Shown here: positions 25,439 through 34,623 of the stretch, piece by piece
Numbering within the stretch: position 1 is the first letter of the stretch
How the letters are laid out: each line of letters starts with the position of its first letter
DNA from: Paraprevotella xylaniphila YIT 11841
Lineage (GTDB): Bacteria > Bacteroidota > Bacteroidia > Bacteroidales > Bacteroidaceae
Length of the DNA stretch: 64,000 bases
NCBI RefSeq assembly: GCF_000205165.1
Contig: NZ_GL883827.1
Span: 62,077-126,076 of the forward strand
Direction of reading: 5' to 3'
Notes under the pieces: generated by a model
The model's database searches: none
What the model was told of the DNA's origin: nothing
What the model saw: the letters and a program-made list of their open reading frames with translations, nothing else
Made by a program: the position numbers and the translations under genes

Positions 25439-27361
25439 ATGACAAACAAAAATACATATAACCTTCTGTCGCAAATCAACATACCGGCCGACTTGCGCCG
25501 TTTGCCCATAGACAAATTGCCGCAAGTATGCGAGGAATTGCGCCGCGACATCATCGACGAGTTGGCAGACAATCCGGGACATTTCGCTTCCAGCTTAGGT
25601 GTCGTGGAACTGACGGTCGCTTTGCATTATGTGTACGACACGCCTTACGACCGCATCGTATGGGATGTGGGGCATCAGGCATACGGCCATAAGATACTGA
25701 CAGGAAGACGGGAACGTTTCTCTACCAACAGGAAGCTGCACGGGCTGAAACCTTTCCCCTCTCCTTCCGAAAGCGAATACGACACGTTCACCTGCGGACA
25801 TGCTTCCAATTCCATCTCCGCCGCTTTGGGCATGGCGGTGGCCTCGGCCAATCAGGATGAAAAAAGAAGGCATATCATCGCTGTCATCGGTGACGGTTCG
25901 ATGAGCGGTGGGTTGGCTTTCGAAGGATTGAACAATGCTTCTTCCACTCCAAACGACATCCTCATCATCCTGAACGACAATAACATGAGCATAGACCGCA
26001 GTGTGGGAGGAATGAACCATTATTTCCACCAACTCCACACTAGCAGTCTCTATAACCGCCTGCGTTTCGCCGCTTCCCGGAAACTATTCAACTGGGGATG
26101 GCTCAACGAAAACCGCCGGAAGCAACTCATCCGTTTCAACAACTCGCTGAAGTCGCTTATCAGCAACCAACAGAACGTATTCGAAGGAATGAACATACGC
26201 TACTTCGGCCCTAGCGACGGTCATGACGTCATCGAACTGGTACACACGCTCCGGGTCTTGAAAGACATGAAAGGCCCTAAACTTTTCCATATACACACCG
26301 TCAAAGGCAAAGGATTCAAACCGGCGGAGAAAGCGGCTGACATCTGGCACGCACCGGGCAAATTCGACAAGGAAACCGGCGAACGCATACAGACGGACAC
26401 GAGCAACCTGCCTCCACGTTACCAAGATGTCTTCGGACAGACCTTACTCGAACTGGCCCGGATGAACCCGAAAATCATCGGAGTGACACCTGCCATGCCG
26501 TCGGGCTGCTCAATGAATGTCTTGATGAAGGAGATGCCGGACCGGGCCTTCGATGTAGGCATCGCCGAAGGGCATGCCGTCACCTTTTCCGGGGGCATGG
26601 CACAAGACGGCCTCATCCCGTTTTGCAACATTTATTCCTCCTTTGCCCAACGAGCCTACGACAACCTCATCCACGACATTGCGATAGAACGCCTTAACAT
26701 GGTGTTATGTTTAGACCGCGCAGGACTGGTGGGTGAAGACGGTCCCACGCACCATGGCGCATTCGACTTGGCCGCGCTCCGCCCCATCCCCAACCTCATC
26801 CTTTCTTCCCCACTCAACGAAAAAGAACTGCGCCTGCTCATGTACACGGCACAGCTCCCCAACCAAGGCCCGTTCGTCATCCGCTACCCACGCGGACGGG
26901 GCGTGCTGACCGACTGGCAATGTGATTTTGAAGCCATCGAAGTGGGGAAAGGACAACTTCTCAAAGAAGGAAAGGACATCGCACTGCTTTCGTTAGGCCC
27001 CATCGGCAACACGGCGGCAGAGGCCATCCGCCTGTTCGAACAACAACAGGCACAAGAAGGACATCCTCTCACGGTAGCCCACTATGATATGCGTTTCCTC
27101 AAGCCGTTGGACGAAAACATCTTACACGAAGTTGGAACGCATTTCTCCCGAATCATCACGATAGAAGACGGAGTCATCTGCGGAGGATTAGGGTCTGCCG
27201 TATTAGAATACATGTCCTACCATGACTTCTTCCCTAAAGTAACACGGATGGGACTGCCCGATTATTTCGTAGAACACGGCACGGTGGAACAACTACGGCA
27301 AATAGCCGGAATCGACCGGGATGCCATCGTGTCACAACTCCGTTCCATTTCACAAAAGTAA
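25439..27361 (+). CDS. dxs: 1-deoxy-D-xylulose-5-phosphate synthase
   Basis: Dxs condenses pyruvate and glyceraldehyde 3-phosphate, the first step of the MEP isoprenoid pathway and also a source for thiamine and pyridoxal. The 640-residue length is typical. Motifs include [16 protein letters not shown] near residue 75, the thiamine diphosphate motif [17 protein letters not shown] near 150, the catalytic-region histidine in [15 protein letters not shown] near 400, [15 protein letters not shown] near 425 and the C-terminal transketolase domain RYPRGRGV. The trkA gene follows after 4 bases. Confidence 0.97.
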   Translation: MTNKNTYNLLSQINIPADLRRLPIDKLPQVCEELRRDIIDELADNPGHFASSLGVVELTVALHYVYDTPYDRIVWDVGHQAYGHKILTGRRERFSTNRKLHGLKPFPSPSESEYDTFTCGHASNSISAALGMAVASANQDEKRRHIIAVIGDGSMSGGLAFEGLNNASSTPNDILIILNDNNMSIDRSVGGMNHYFHQLHTSSLYNRLRFAASRKLFNWGWLNENRRKQLIRFNNSLKSLISNQQNVFEGMNIRYFGPSDGHDVIELVHTLRVLKDMKGPKLFHIHTVKGKGFKPAEKAADIWHAPGKFDKETGERIQTDTSNLPPRYQDVFGQTLLELARMNPKIIGVTPAMPSGCSMNVLMKEMPDRAFDVGIAEGHAVTFSGGMAQDGLIPFCNIYSSFAQRAYDNLIHDIAIERLNMVLCLDRAGLVGEDGPTHHGAFDLAALRPIPNLILSSPLNEKELRLLMYTAQLPNQGPFVIRYPRGRGVLTDWQCDFEAIEVGKGQLLKEGKDIALLSLGPIGNTAAEAIRLFEQQQAQEGHPLTVAHYDMRFLKPLDENILHEVGTHFSRIITIEDGVICGGLGSAVLEYMSYHDFFPKVTRMGLPDYFVEHGTVEQLRQIAGIDRDAIVSQLRSISQK

Positions 27362-27365
27362 ATCC

Positions 27366-28709
27366 ATGAAGATTATCATTGCCGGTGCCGGGGCTGTAGG
27401 CACACATTTAGCACAACTCTTAGCCAAAGAAAGCCAGAACATCACGTTGATAGACGAAAGCGAAGACAAACTTTCAAAAGTAGCCGACAACGTTGACCTC
27501 ATGACCCTCAACGTAAAACCGACTTCCATCAGCGGCCTGAAAGAAGCCGGAGCCGCACATGCCGAATTGTTCATCGCCGTCATGCCAGACGAAATGAAAA
27601 ATATCACCTGCTGCATGTTGGCCCACACCTTGGGGGCGCGGAAAACCGTAGCGCGCATCGACAATGCGGAATACTTGGACGAAGAATACAAAAGCTTTTT
27701 CAAGAACATGGGTATCAGTTCCCTCATCTATCCGGAAATACTGGCCGCACGGGATATCATAGAAGGCATCAAACATAGTTGGATAAGGCAGTGGTGGGAA
27801 GTGCACGACGGGGCACTCGTCATGTTGGGCATCAAGTTGCGTGAAACCGCAGAAATCCTCAACATCCCGCTGAAGATACTGTGCGGTCCGGACACTTGCT
27901 ACCATGTCGTGGCAGTCAAACGAGACGACATGACCATCATCCCGAACGGTGATGCCACGCTTCAACTGGGCGACATCGTGTATTTCATGACCACGAAGAA
28001 ATACATTCCTTACATCCGAAAGATTGTAGGCAAAGAACATTATGAAGACGTGAAAAACGTCATGATCATGGGAGGCGGACGCACGGCCATGCACACCGCC
28101 CTGAATGTCCCGGGATACATGGAGGTGAAGATCATAGAAAGCGACCCCGCCCGCTGCAACGAGCTGAACGAGGCTTTAGGAGACAGCGACGTGATGGTCA
28201 TCAACGGAGACGCACGCGACTCTTCGTTACTGATTACGGAAGGCATACAGCACACCCAAGCTTTCGTGGCCCTGACCGGACAAAGCGAAAGCAACATCCT
28301 GGCTTGCCTTACGGCCAAACGGTTGGGAGTGCGGAAAACCGTGGCGCTAATAGATAACCTGGACTATATCTCCATGGCCGAAAGATTGGATATCGGCACC
28401 ATCATCAACAAAAAGACGATTGCCGCCAGTCATATTTACCAGATGATGTTGGATTCGGACGTTACCAACGTGAAATGCCTGACCGTGGCCGATGCCGACG
28501 TGGCTGAATTCGAAGTAAAATCCGGGGCCAAAGTCACCAAGAAACCGGTGAAAGACCTCGGCCTTCCGACGGGAGTAGCCATCGGAGGGTTAGTACGAAA
28601 CGGCGAAGGCATGCACGTAAACGGATTGACACAAATCCAGGAAGGCGACAGCGTGGTCGTATTCTGCCAAAACATGTTCATCAAGAAGTTGGACAAGTAT
28701 TTTGCATAG
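27366..28709 (+). CDS. trkA: Trk potassium transporter, NAD-binding subunit TrkA
   Basis: TrkA is the cytoplasmic regulatory ring of the Trk potassium channel and gates the membrane subunit TrkH on nucleotide binding. The 447-residue protein has the two-fold repeat of a Rossmann RCK-N domain and a TrkA-C domain: first Rossmann IIAGAGAVGTHLAQLLA at residue 3, second VMIMGGGRTAMHTALNV near 232, and C-domains around 145-225 and 370-447. The ATG at 27366 is used because it begins directly with the Rossmann strand. No trkH is in the window: the next gene is on the other strand and overlaps the 3' end of trkA by 29 bases. Confidence 0.95.
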   Translation: MKIIIAGAGAVGTHLAQLLAKESQNITLIDESEDKLSKVADNVDLMTLNVKPTSISGLKEAGAAHAELFIAVMPDEMKNITCCMLAHTLGARKTVARIDNAEYLDEEYKSFFKNMGISSLIYPEILAARDIIEGIKHSWIRQWWEVHDGALVMLGIKLRETAEILNIPLKILCGPDTCYHVVAVKRDDMTIIPNGDATLQLGDIVYFMTTKKYIPYIRKIVGKEHYEDVKNVMIMGGGRTAMHTALNVPGYMEVKIIESDPARCNELNEALGDSDVMVINGDARDSSLLITEGIQHTQAFVALTGQSESNILACLTAKRLGVRKTVALIDNLDYISMAERLDIGTIINKKTIAASHIYQMMLDSDVTNVKCLTVADADVAEFEVKSGAKVTKKPVKDLGLPTGVAIGGLVRNGEGMHVNGLTQIQEGDSVVVFCQNMFIKKLDKYFA

Positions 28710-29712
28710 CTCCGGCATCCATGCGGTCCAACAAACGCCGGATGTCCCGTTCAAGCAATTTATAAGGCGGCGCATCCTTAAACCCTACATTCTTCCGCAA
28801 CATGTCCTCCACGGAATTCTGGCTATGTTGGTAACACGACAATTCGTTTTGCCGCTGCGTGTCGTGCTCGGCCAGATTACGGATTTCACGCTCACGTTCT
28901 TTACGCAGCAAAATACAAACAGGATCCAACAAGGGAGAAATCACGTTGTCGAACAAGGTATGCCCCTGAATATACAAATAAGTCGTCTCCGGGGTGACCC
29001 CCAAACCTAACAGTTCCGTCTTCAGCATCTCGTAATCTTTCTTCGCCTGTGGGAAGTGGCGTTGCAACCAAGCTATCTTCCGGTTGACCCTCCGCCGCAC
29101 AAGTTCCAACGTCTGTTCGGGATGGTACACATTAATATCACTGAAACTCACATGATTGCCAAACTCCGTCAAAGTAAACTCCCGGTAATGGTTCCGCCGG
29201 TACACCCAAACCGACCATACGAACAACGGCCAGATAAGTTGGGAATATTCCCGCATGAAACTCTCAAAATCCACAATCTGGCGGTCGTTGAGCGTAGCCA
29301 TTACACAGACACGGTGCAACGTCTCCGCATAACACTGGTAATTCTCGATGGCGTATGCATAAGTATGGAACACAAAAGGGTTCCGGTTAATCAGCCGTGA
29401 GGTCGGCGTGGCGCCCTGCAACAAATAATCGTAGTCCGCATCGACGCAGGCTATCATATAATTTCCCAGTTGGGGGCCGAGCTTGTTCGTCAACACCAGT
29501 TTTTTCCCTTTGCCCAACGTACTGCGGGAAGGCAACATGATTTCAAAATAACGGCTGTCATCCTCAAAATCATCCAATACGGTCCGCCAGAAAAACACAT
29601 CGTCGTAACTTTCCACATACGCCACGATTTTCCGCCGTGCCGTTTTGGGTTTCAACCTCTGCGCCGCTCCCAGATACAAAGAAGTCAGGTTCTCAGACAA
29701 TCTTTTGGCCAT
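28681..29712 (-). CDS. DUF4435 (TOPRIM-like) protein, possible PARIS AriB-type effector
   Basis: A 343-residue protein. The N-terminal KIVAYVESYDDVFFWRTVLDD (residues of about 28-48, glutamate followed by acidic residues) and MIACVDADYDYLL near residue 85 give the Glu plus DxD arrangement of TOPRIM-like nucleases, as in DUF4435 proteins. In PARIS defence systems AriB is a DUF4435 protein that is released by an ATPase sensor and attacks tRNA. Here the gene follows an ABC-type ATPase gene by 26 bases, which fits a sensor-effector pair. The C-terminal half (about 230-343) is helical and charged. An alternative is a housekeeping OLD-like pair in Bacteroidales. Domain call fairly sure; defence role uncertain. 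Confidence 0.7.
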   Translation of the reverse strand: MAKRLSENLTSLYLGAAQRLKPKTARRKIVAYVESYDDVFFWRTVLDDFEDDSRYFEIMLPSRSTLGKGKKLVLTNKLGPQLGNYMIACVDADYDYLLQGATPTSRLINRNPFVFHTYAYAIENYQCYAETLHRVCVMATLNDRQIVDFESFMREYSQLIWPLFVWSVWVYRRNHYREFTLTEFGNHVSFSDINVYHPEQTLELVRRRVNRKIAWLQRHFPQAKKDYEMLKTELLGLGVTPETTYLYIQGHTLFDNVISPLLDPVCILLRKEREREIRNLAEHDTQRQNELSCYQHSQNSVEDMLRKNVGFKDAPPYKLLERDIRRLLDRMDAGAMQNTCPTS

Positions 29713-29738
29713 AACGCTCCCCTCCCTTCCTCAGAAAT

Positions 29739-30557
29739 TTATTGTGTAATGTCGGTCACTTCCGTCACGGCATCCATCCATCCGTTCATGATCATGGCCG
29801 GCGAATGCGTCGTCAGGATGATTTGGACATTCGGATTCAACTGCCGTATCAGCGTAATCAGCCTTTGCTGCCACTCTACATGCAGGCTGATTTCCGGCTC
29901 GTCCATGAAAAGCACGTAAGGCTGACGGTCTTCCACCAATACGGTAAGCAGAATCACGAGCATCTGCTTCTCGCCGGAAGAAAGTTTGTAAGGCGAAAGC
30001 ACCTCGCCGAACTGCTCCAACTGTATTTCATTGCTACTGCGTACGATTTTCTTTCCGGTCTCGCTGAACAGCTCGTCCACCATGTCTTGGAACTGCACAC
30101 GGGCTTGAGCTGCCTCCTGGGCCTTGGCCTTCGCTTCCGGGTCACCGCTCGTCAGCATGGCAATCATACGATTCCCCACATTGACCTGATAGTCCAGGAA
30201 ACGCCGCTGCAAGAGATAAAGCTGCCAGTCTAGCTCTGTAGCCACCCTGTCATCCGCTAATTTTTCCAACAAATTGCTGTGGACCAAAGGACGGTCGAAG
30301 CTCCGCACCACATCGAACCTTACCGTCACCGCATCCACCGGTTCGTATGTCAGTTTCACATCGGGCTTGTCCGTACAGCTGTCTTTGACCACCTGCAAAA
30401 GCCTTAATATCACTTTGTTCAGAATCGTGCTCTTGCCGACCCCGTTCACACCGCTCAGGATATTCACCTTGCGGTCCAATTCCCACACGATATGCTTCTG
30501 CCCGCTCCAAAGCGAGTCTATCTCAATACGCCGTATGTATTCACCTATCTTATCCAT
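29739..30557 (-). CDS. ABC/SMC-type AAA ATPase (AAA_15-like), partner of the DUF4435 protein
   Basis: A 272-residue ATPase with Walker A SGVNGVGKSTILNK near residue 36, signature-like LSSGEKQML near 194, Walker B YVLFMDEPEISLH near 215 and the H-loop TTHSPAM near 250. These are the features of OLD/RecF-type ATPases. The insertion between Walker A and the signature is only about 150 residues, so there is no long coiled coil. AriA of the PARIS system has the same class of ATPase but is much longer, roughly 450 residues. It is the first gene of a two-gene operon and diverges from the EamA gene. Confidence 0.75.
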   Translation of the reverse strand: MDKIGEYIRRIEIDSLWSGQKHIVWELDRKVNILSGVNGVGKSTILNKVILRLLQVVKDSCTDKPDVKLTYEPVDAVTVRFDVVRSFDRPLVHSNLLEKLADDRVATELDWQLYLLQRRFLDYQVNVGNRMIAMLTSGDPEAKAKAQEAAQARVQFQDMVDELFSETGKKIVRSSNEIQLEQFGEVLSPYKLSSGEKQMLVILLTVLVEDRQPYVLFMDEPEISLHVEWQQRLITLIRQLNPNVQIILTTHSPAMIMNGWMDAVTEVTDITQ

Positions 30558-30629
30558 AGTCTGCGTTTTTCAGAATCCTCTTTATCCAAAGACAGCAAAC
30601 AGCCAGGCCGAATCCTGTCCTCGCTTCAG

Positions 30630-30660
30630 CAAAGATAAGTTTTCCCATAGAAAGAAGCAA
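30630..30660 (-). promoter_or_regulatory. Promoter of the ATPase-DUF4435 operon
   Basis: Minus-strand TATCTTTG (30630-30637) and TTG (30658-30660) are spaced 20 bases apart. The ATPase start codon is 72 bases downstream. A divergent promoter for the EamA gene lies close by. Confidence 0.5.
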
Positions 30661-30692
30661 CGGAAAGATGCTAAAATTTGTGATGAAACGAC

Positions 30693-30700
30693 TAACTTTG
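30693..30700 (+). promoter_or_regulatory. -7 promoter element of the EamA-helicase operon
   Basis: TAACTTTG matches TAnnTTTG, 35 bases before the ATG at 30736. Its position rules out the longer open frame that begins inside the divergent ATPase gene. Confidence 0.55.
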
Positions 30701-30735
30701 CAGTCGTTTTTCCGATACGTATAAATTCAAGAAAG

Positions 30736-31677
30736 ATGTATAAAGATAAAAACCTGACAGGCCACCTTTGCATGTTTGCGGCCTGTGCGGCCTGGGGACT
30801 GATGTCGCCCTTAGGCAAAGATGCCATGGCGCACGGCATCAGCGGATTGGCATTGGTAAGTTTCCGGGCGGCCGGTGCGGCCTTATGCTTTTGGCTCACT
30901 TCCCTTTTCGGCCGCCATAAGGAAGAAGTCGCTCCCCGTGACTTACTGATGTTTTTCTTTGCCGGCATGCTCGCCATCGTGTTCAACCAATGCTGCTTTA
31001 CGATTGGGCTATCCCTGACATCCCCCGTCAACGCCAGCATCGTCACCACCACACTCCCCATCGTGACCATGCTTCTGGCCGCCCTGTTCCTGAAAGAACC
31101 GGTCACGAACAAAAAAGTGTTGGGCATCTTCTGTGGTGCCATCGGTGCCCTGCTGCTTATCTTAGGCAACGGACACGCCACCCAAAAAGGCAATGGCAGC
31201 CTGACGGGCGACCTGCTGTGCCTTACCGCCCAATGCAGCTTTGCCGTTTACCTGACTATCTTCAAGAAGCTGATACAGAAATACACCGTAGTGACCTGCA
31301 TGAAATGGATGTTCACCTACGCTACCATCGTTATCCTGCCCTTCACCTACAAGGACCTGGCCATACTGCCATGGGCTGAAATTCCGACAACCACTTGGTT
31401 TGAAACGGCTTTTGTGGTCTTCGTGGCCACTTATTTAGCTTATATCATGATGATGACAGGACAGAAACTGCTACGCCCCACCATCGTGAGCATGTACAAC
31501 TACGTGCAACCCATCGTAGCCTGTATCGTCAGCGTAGCTACGGGGTTAGGAGTCTTCGGATGGAGTCAAGGGGCAGCCGTCCTTTTGGTTTTCGGAGGCG
31601 TATGGTTGGTTACCCAAAGCAAAAGCCGGGCCGACCTGAAATCCGAGCATGCTTCTCCTACCGATCCCAAATCCTAA
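30736..31677 (+). CDS. EamA/DMT-family transporter
   Basis: A 313-residue inner-membrane permease of the drug/metabolite transporter superfamily. It has ten predicted helices in two EamA repeats: the first begins GHLCMFAACAAWGLMSPLGK and the second starts GDLLCLTAQCSFAVYLTIFKK near residue 158. A typical proline-rich segment STLPIVTMLLA-like (TTLPIVTMLLAALFL) lies near 112. The substrate cannot be predicted. The ATG at 30736 is chosen because upstream in-frame codons fall inside the divergent ATPase gene and beyond the promoter. The helicase gene begins 6 bases after the stop. Confidence 0.92.
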   Translation: MYKDKNLTGHLCMFAACAAWGLMSPLGKDAMAHGISGLALVSFRAAGAALCFWLTSLFGRHKEEVAPRDLLMFFFAGMLAIVFNQCCFTIGLSLTSPVNASIVTTTLPIVTMLLAALFLKEPVTNKKVLGIFCGAIGALLLILGNGHATQKGNGSLTGDLLCLTAQCSFAVYLTIFKKLIQKYTVVTCMKWMFTYATIVILPFTYKDLAILPWAEIPTTTWFETAFVVFVATYLAYIMMMTGQKLLRPTIVSMYNYVQPIVACIVSVATGLGVFGWSQGAAVLLVFGGVWLVTQSKSRADLKSEHASPTDPKS

Positions 31678-31683
31678 GCCGCC

Positions 31684-33663
31684 ATGCCTGCATCACCTGT
31701 CTTATGGCTCCAACAGCAACGTCGCTTGCTCGAATTGGAATATGAATACGAAAAAACGCAATTCCGCACCCAAACGGAAATAGCCGGCATAACCCGAAAA
31801 ATCAAACAAGGGCTATGTTGGTACCCGCTTTCCTTAGGAAAGAGTTATTACAACTCGCTCAACCAACTGGTAATAGAAGTAGAACGCACGGAGCATACAG
31901 AAGAAGACCATGGCTTCGAGCCGGGTAAACAAGTGTGTTTCTTCACACAAGATGCCTCCGGAGAGCTACGACAGGGCAACCACGGCGGTCGACTGCATTA
32001 TTTCCACTTTACCGGCACCGTAAGCTTCGTAGACGGCAATACGATGGTGGTAGCCCTGCCGGACACGGAAACCCTTTCGCATTTGAGAGGAAACGACCGC
32101 GTCGGTGCGCAACTCTACTTGGACGAAACCACCTACCGCCTGATGTTCGAAGCCTTGGACCGGGTAAGTGCCGCACGGCATGGCCGCTTGGCAGAATTGC
32201 GCGACATTTTTCACGGAACGGCCCAGGCCGGTCACTTTACATTCCAACCAGTACGTTTTCCTTGGCTCAATCCCACACAAGAAACCGCAGTCAACGAAGT
32301 GTTGCGTGCCAAAGACGTGATGATCGTGCACGGCCCTCCGGGAACAGGCAAGACCACTACCCTTGTGGAAGCCATCTACGAGACGCTCCACCGCGAGAGC
32401 CAAGTATTGGTGTGCGCACAAAGTAACATGGCCGTAGACTGGATTTCGGAGAAACTGACCGACCGGGGCGTGGCAGTCCTGCGCATCGGAAACCCTTCTC
32501 GCGTGAATGACAAGATGCTGTCGTTCACCTACGAACGGCGTTTCGAAGCACATCCTTCCTACCCCTCGCTCTGGGCCATCCGCAAAGCCATCCGCGACCT
32601 GTACGCCCACCGCCCGTCGTCGGGCCGTGAAGCTTTCCACCAAAAGATAGCCCGGCTACGCGACCGGGCAACCGAACTGGAAATCGCCATCAACGAAAGT
32701 TTGTTCAACGAAACGCGGGTCATTGCCTGCACGCTGACAGGCAGTGCCAACCGCGTATTAGCAGGAAAAAAGTTCTCAACCTTGTTCATCGACGAAGCCG
32801 CCCAAGCCCTCGAAGCGTCCTGTTGGATTGCCATCCAAAAGGCCGGGCGCGTCATCCTGGCCGGTGACCACCGCCAACTTCCTCCCACCGTGAAATGCCC
32901 CGAGGCCATGAAGGGCGGACTGGACCGCACGCTGATGGAAACCATCGCCGCCCGCCAACCTTCCGCTGTCAGCCTGCTCCGCACGCAATACCGCATGAAC
33001 GATGCCATCATGCACTTCTCTAGCGAATGCTTCTACGACGGGAAGGTGGAAAGTGCCCCGGAAGTGAAATACAGGGGCATTCTGGACTGGGACACGCCAA
33101 TGGAATGGATAGACACGGCAGACGAGGAACAAACCGCCCCATACCTGACAGAAGAACCTTCCAATCCGGTATCCGCACCGGCTCCCCCGACGGCAGGGAT
33201 ACCCGACTTCGAAGAAACCCGCAATCCGGACAGCACTAGCCGTTCCAACCCCGAAGAAGCACGGCTCACCCTGAACATACTGAAGGCCTATTTCCAAAAG
33301 ATAGGCAAGGAAAGGATATTGGCGGAACGCATCGACACCGGGCTCATCTCCCCTTACAAAGGCCAAGTGCAACTATTGCGCACCCTGTTGCGCCGGGATG
33401 CCTTTTTCAAACCCTACCGCCATCTGCTGAGCGTAAACACCGTAGACGGGTTCCAAGGGCAGGAGCGCGACGTCATCCTCATCAGCTTGGTGCGGAGCAA
33501 CGAGAACGGGCAAATCGGATTCCTGCACGACCTGCGCCGTATGAACGTGGCCATCACGAGGGCACGCATGAAGCTTATCCTAGTGGGCAACAGCCATACG
33601 CTATGCCGCACACCTTTCTACAAACTGATGTACAGCTACATCAAATCATTAGACACCCAATGA
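31684..33663 (+). CDS. Superfamily I DNA/RNA helicase (UPF1/IGHMBP2-like)
   Basis: A 659-residue helicase of the DNA2/NAM7 group. After an N-terminal beta-barrel-like part (about 55-165) come motif I VHGPPGTGKTTTLVEA near residue 217, motif Ia VLVCAQSNMAVDW, motif II LFIDEAAQALE near 368, motif III ILAGDHRQLPPTVK near 392, motif V NTVDGFQGQERDVILISLVRS near 592 and motif VI RMNVAITRARMKL near 620. A variable, acidic and proline-rich insert lies near 480-520. It is probably co-transcribed with the EamA gene, although no functional link is evident. The nucleic-acid substrate is unknown. Confidence 0.93.
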   Translation: MPASPVLWLQQQRRLLELEYEYEKTQFRTQTEIAGITRKIKQGLCWYPLSLGKSYYNSLNQLVIEVERTEHTEEDHGFEPGKQVCFFTQDASGELRQGNHGGRLHYFHFTGTVSFVDGNTMVVALPDTETLSHLRGNDRVGAQLYLDETTYRLMFEALDRVSAARHGRLAELRDIFHGTAQAGHFTFQPVRFPWLNPTQETAVNEVLRAKDVMIVHGPPGTGKTTTLVEAIYETLHRESQVLVCAQSNMAVDWISEKLTDRGVAVLRIGNPSRVNDKMLSFTYERRFEAHPSYPSLWAIRKAIRDLYAHRPSSGREAFHQKIARLRDRATELEIAINESLFNETRVIACTLTGSANRVLAGKKFSTLFIDEAAQALEASCWIAIQKAGRVILAGDHRQLPPTVKCPEAMKGGLDRTLMETIAARQPSAVSLLRTQYRMNDAIMHFSSECFYDGKVESAPEVKYRGILDWDTPMEWIDTADEEQTAPYLTEEPSNPVSAPAPPTAGIPDFEETRNPDSTSRSNPEEARLTLNILKAYFQKIGKERILAERIDTGLISPYKGQVQLLRTLLRRDAFFKPYRHLLSVNTVDGFQGQERDVILISLVRSNENGQIGFLHDLRRMNVAITRARMKLILVGNSHTLCRTPFYKLMYSYIKSLDTQ

Positions 33664-33691
33664 TTTCCCCATTCCATGAGGGATACTAAAA

Positions 33692-33722
33692 ACCGCCTGT
33701 TATCTTCACGACAACAGGCGGT
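33692..33722. terminator. Bidirectional terminator between helicase and SOD genes
   Basis: ACCGCCTGTT (33692-33701) pairs with AACAGGCGGT (33713-33722) around an 11-base loop. On the minus strand it is followed by a TTTTTAG tract, so it best serves the SOD gene. Confidence 0.8.
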
Positions 33723-33765
33723 CCAACCTTAACTAATCGAAAATATACTTTCCCATACGGAAAGC

Positions 33766-34362
33766 CTATTTCATTCGATTCTCCACTACTTTCCAATCAA
33801 TAATCTGCCACAAAGCTGCGATATGGTCGGCACGCCGATTGCGATAGTCCACATAGTAGGCATGTTCCCAAACATCGAATCCCAACAGGGGCACGTAGCC
33901 CATCGTCACAGGATTGCCGCCGTTAGGACATTGTACGATAACCAATTCGCCCTTTTCGTTTTGCGCCAACCACGCCCAACCCGAACCGAATAAACCGGTG
34001 GAGGCTGCCGCCATTTTCTCCTTGAATTCGTCAAAGCTTCCGAATGCAGTCCGGATGGCCTTGTCCAACTTGCCTTCCGGCACTGCCGGGCCTTCAGCCC
34101 CCACCGGACGGAACTGTTCAAAATACAGTGTATGATTGAGCACCTGGCCCGCATTGTTAAACAACGGACCGGCCGGTGCATGGCGTACGATCTCTTCCAG
34201 ATTCTTCTTTTCATACTCGGTGCCTTTCACCAACGTATTCAACGTATTCACGTATGCCTGTAAATGCTTGCCATAATGATAATCTATGGTTTCCTTGCTG
34301 ATGACAGGTTCCAAGGCATTGCTCTCGTAGGGTAACTGGGGCAGCGAAAATACGGCTGCCAT
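33766..34362 (-). CDS. sodB: Superoxide dismutase (Fe/Mn family)
   Basis: Converts superoxide to hydrogen peroxide and oxygen. The 198-residue protein has the metal-ligand histidines in EPVISKETIDYHYGKHLQAYV and QVLNHTLYFEQ, and the Asp and His ligands in LLGFDVWEHAYYVDYRNRR. It has the LPYESNALEP N-terminal block common to the family. I use the ATG at 34362; a further ATG at 34389 would add nine hydrophobic residues. A full consensus promoter lies upstream. In Bacteroides relatives this enzyme can use iron or manganese; the sequence does not decide which. Confidence 0.95.
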   Translation of the reverse strand: MAAVFSLPQLPYESNALEPVISKETIDYHYGKHLQAYVNTLNTLVKGTEYEKKNLEEIVRHAPAGPLFNNAGQVLNHTLYFEQFRPVGAEGPAVPEGKLDKAIRTAFGSFDEFKEKMAAASTGLFGSGWAWLAQNEKGELVIVQCPNGGNPVTMGYVPLLGFDVWEHAYYVDYRNRRADHIAALWQIIDWKVVENRMK

Positions 34363-34469
34363 AGAAGTGATGATAATTTGCGTCAACATGATTTCTTCAT
34401 TTTTTAATTAATATATTGGGTTTAGTATGCTTCCCCTTCATCTCTCACATACACAGGAATCGCATATCA

Positions 34470-34500
34470 CAAAGGTAACACTATTTGCCATACCCACAAA
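34470..34500 (-). promoter_or_regulatory. Promoter of the superoxide dismutase gene
   Basis: Minus-strand TTTG (34497-34500) and TACCTTTG (34470-34477) are spaced 19 bases apart, a full Bacteroides match. The leader before the SOD start is about 100 bases. Confidence 0.7.
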
Positions 34501-34589
34501 CTTTTCAGGATTTTATTTACCCTCATTTATACTTTGTGAAGAAATACTTATTTTCTGCCGCATAAAATACAGCTTTATTGTTTTTTGTG

Positions 34590-34597
34590 TACATTTG
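34590..34597 (+). promoter_or_regulatory. -7 promoter element of the second nitroreductase gene
   Basis: TACATTTG fits TAnnTTTG and lies 26 bases before the start codon at 34624. It is preceded by an AT-rich tract without a clear TTTG at the right distance. Confidence 0.45.
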
Positions 34598-34623
34598 TTC
34601 ACTGAACCACAAAATACATGATT

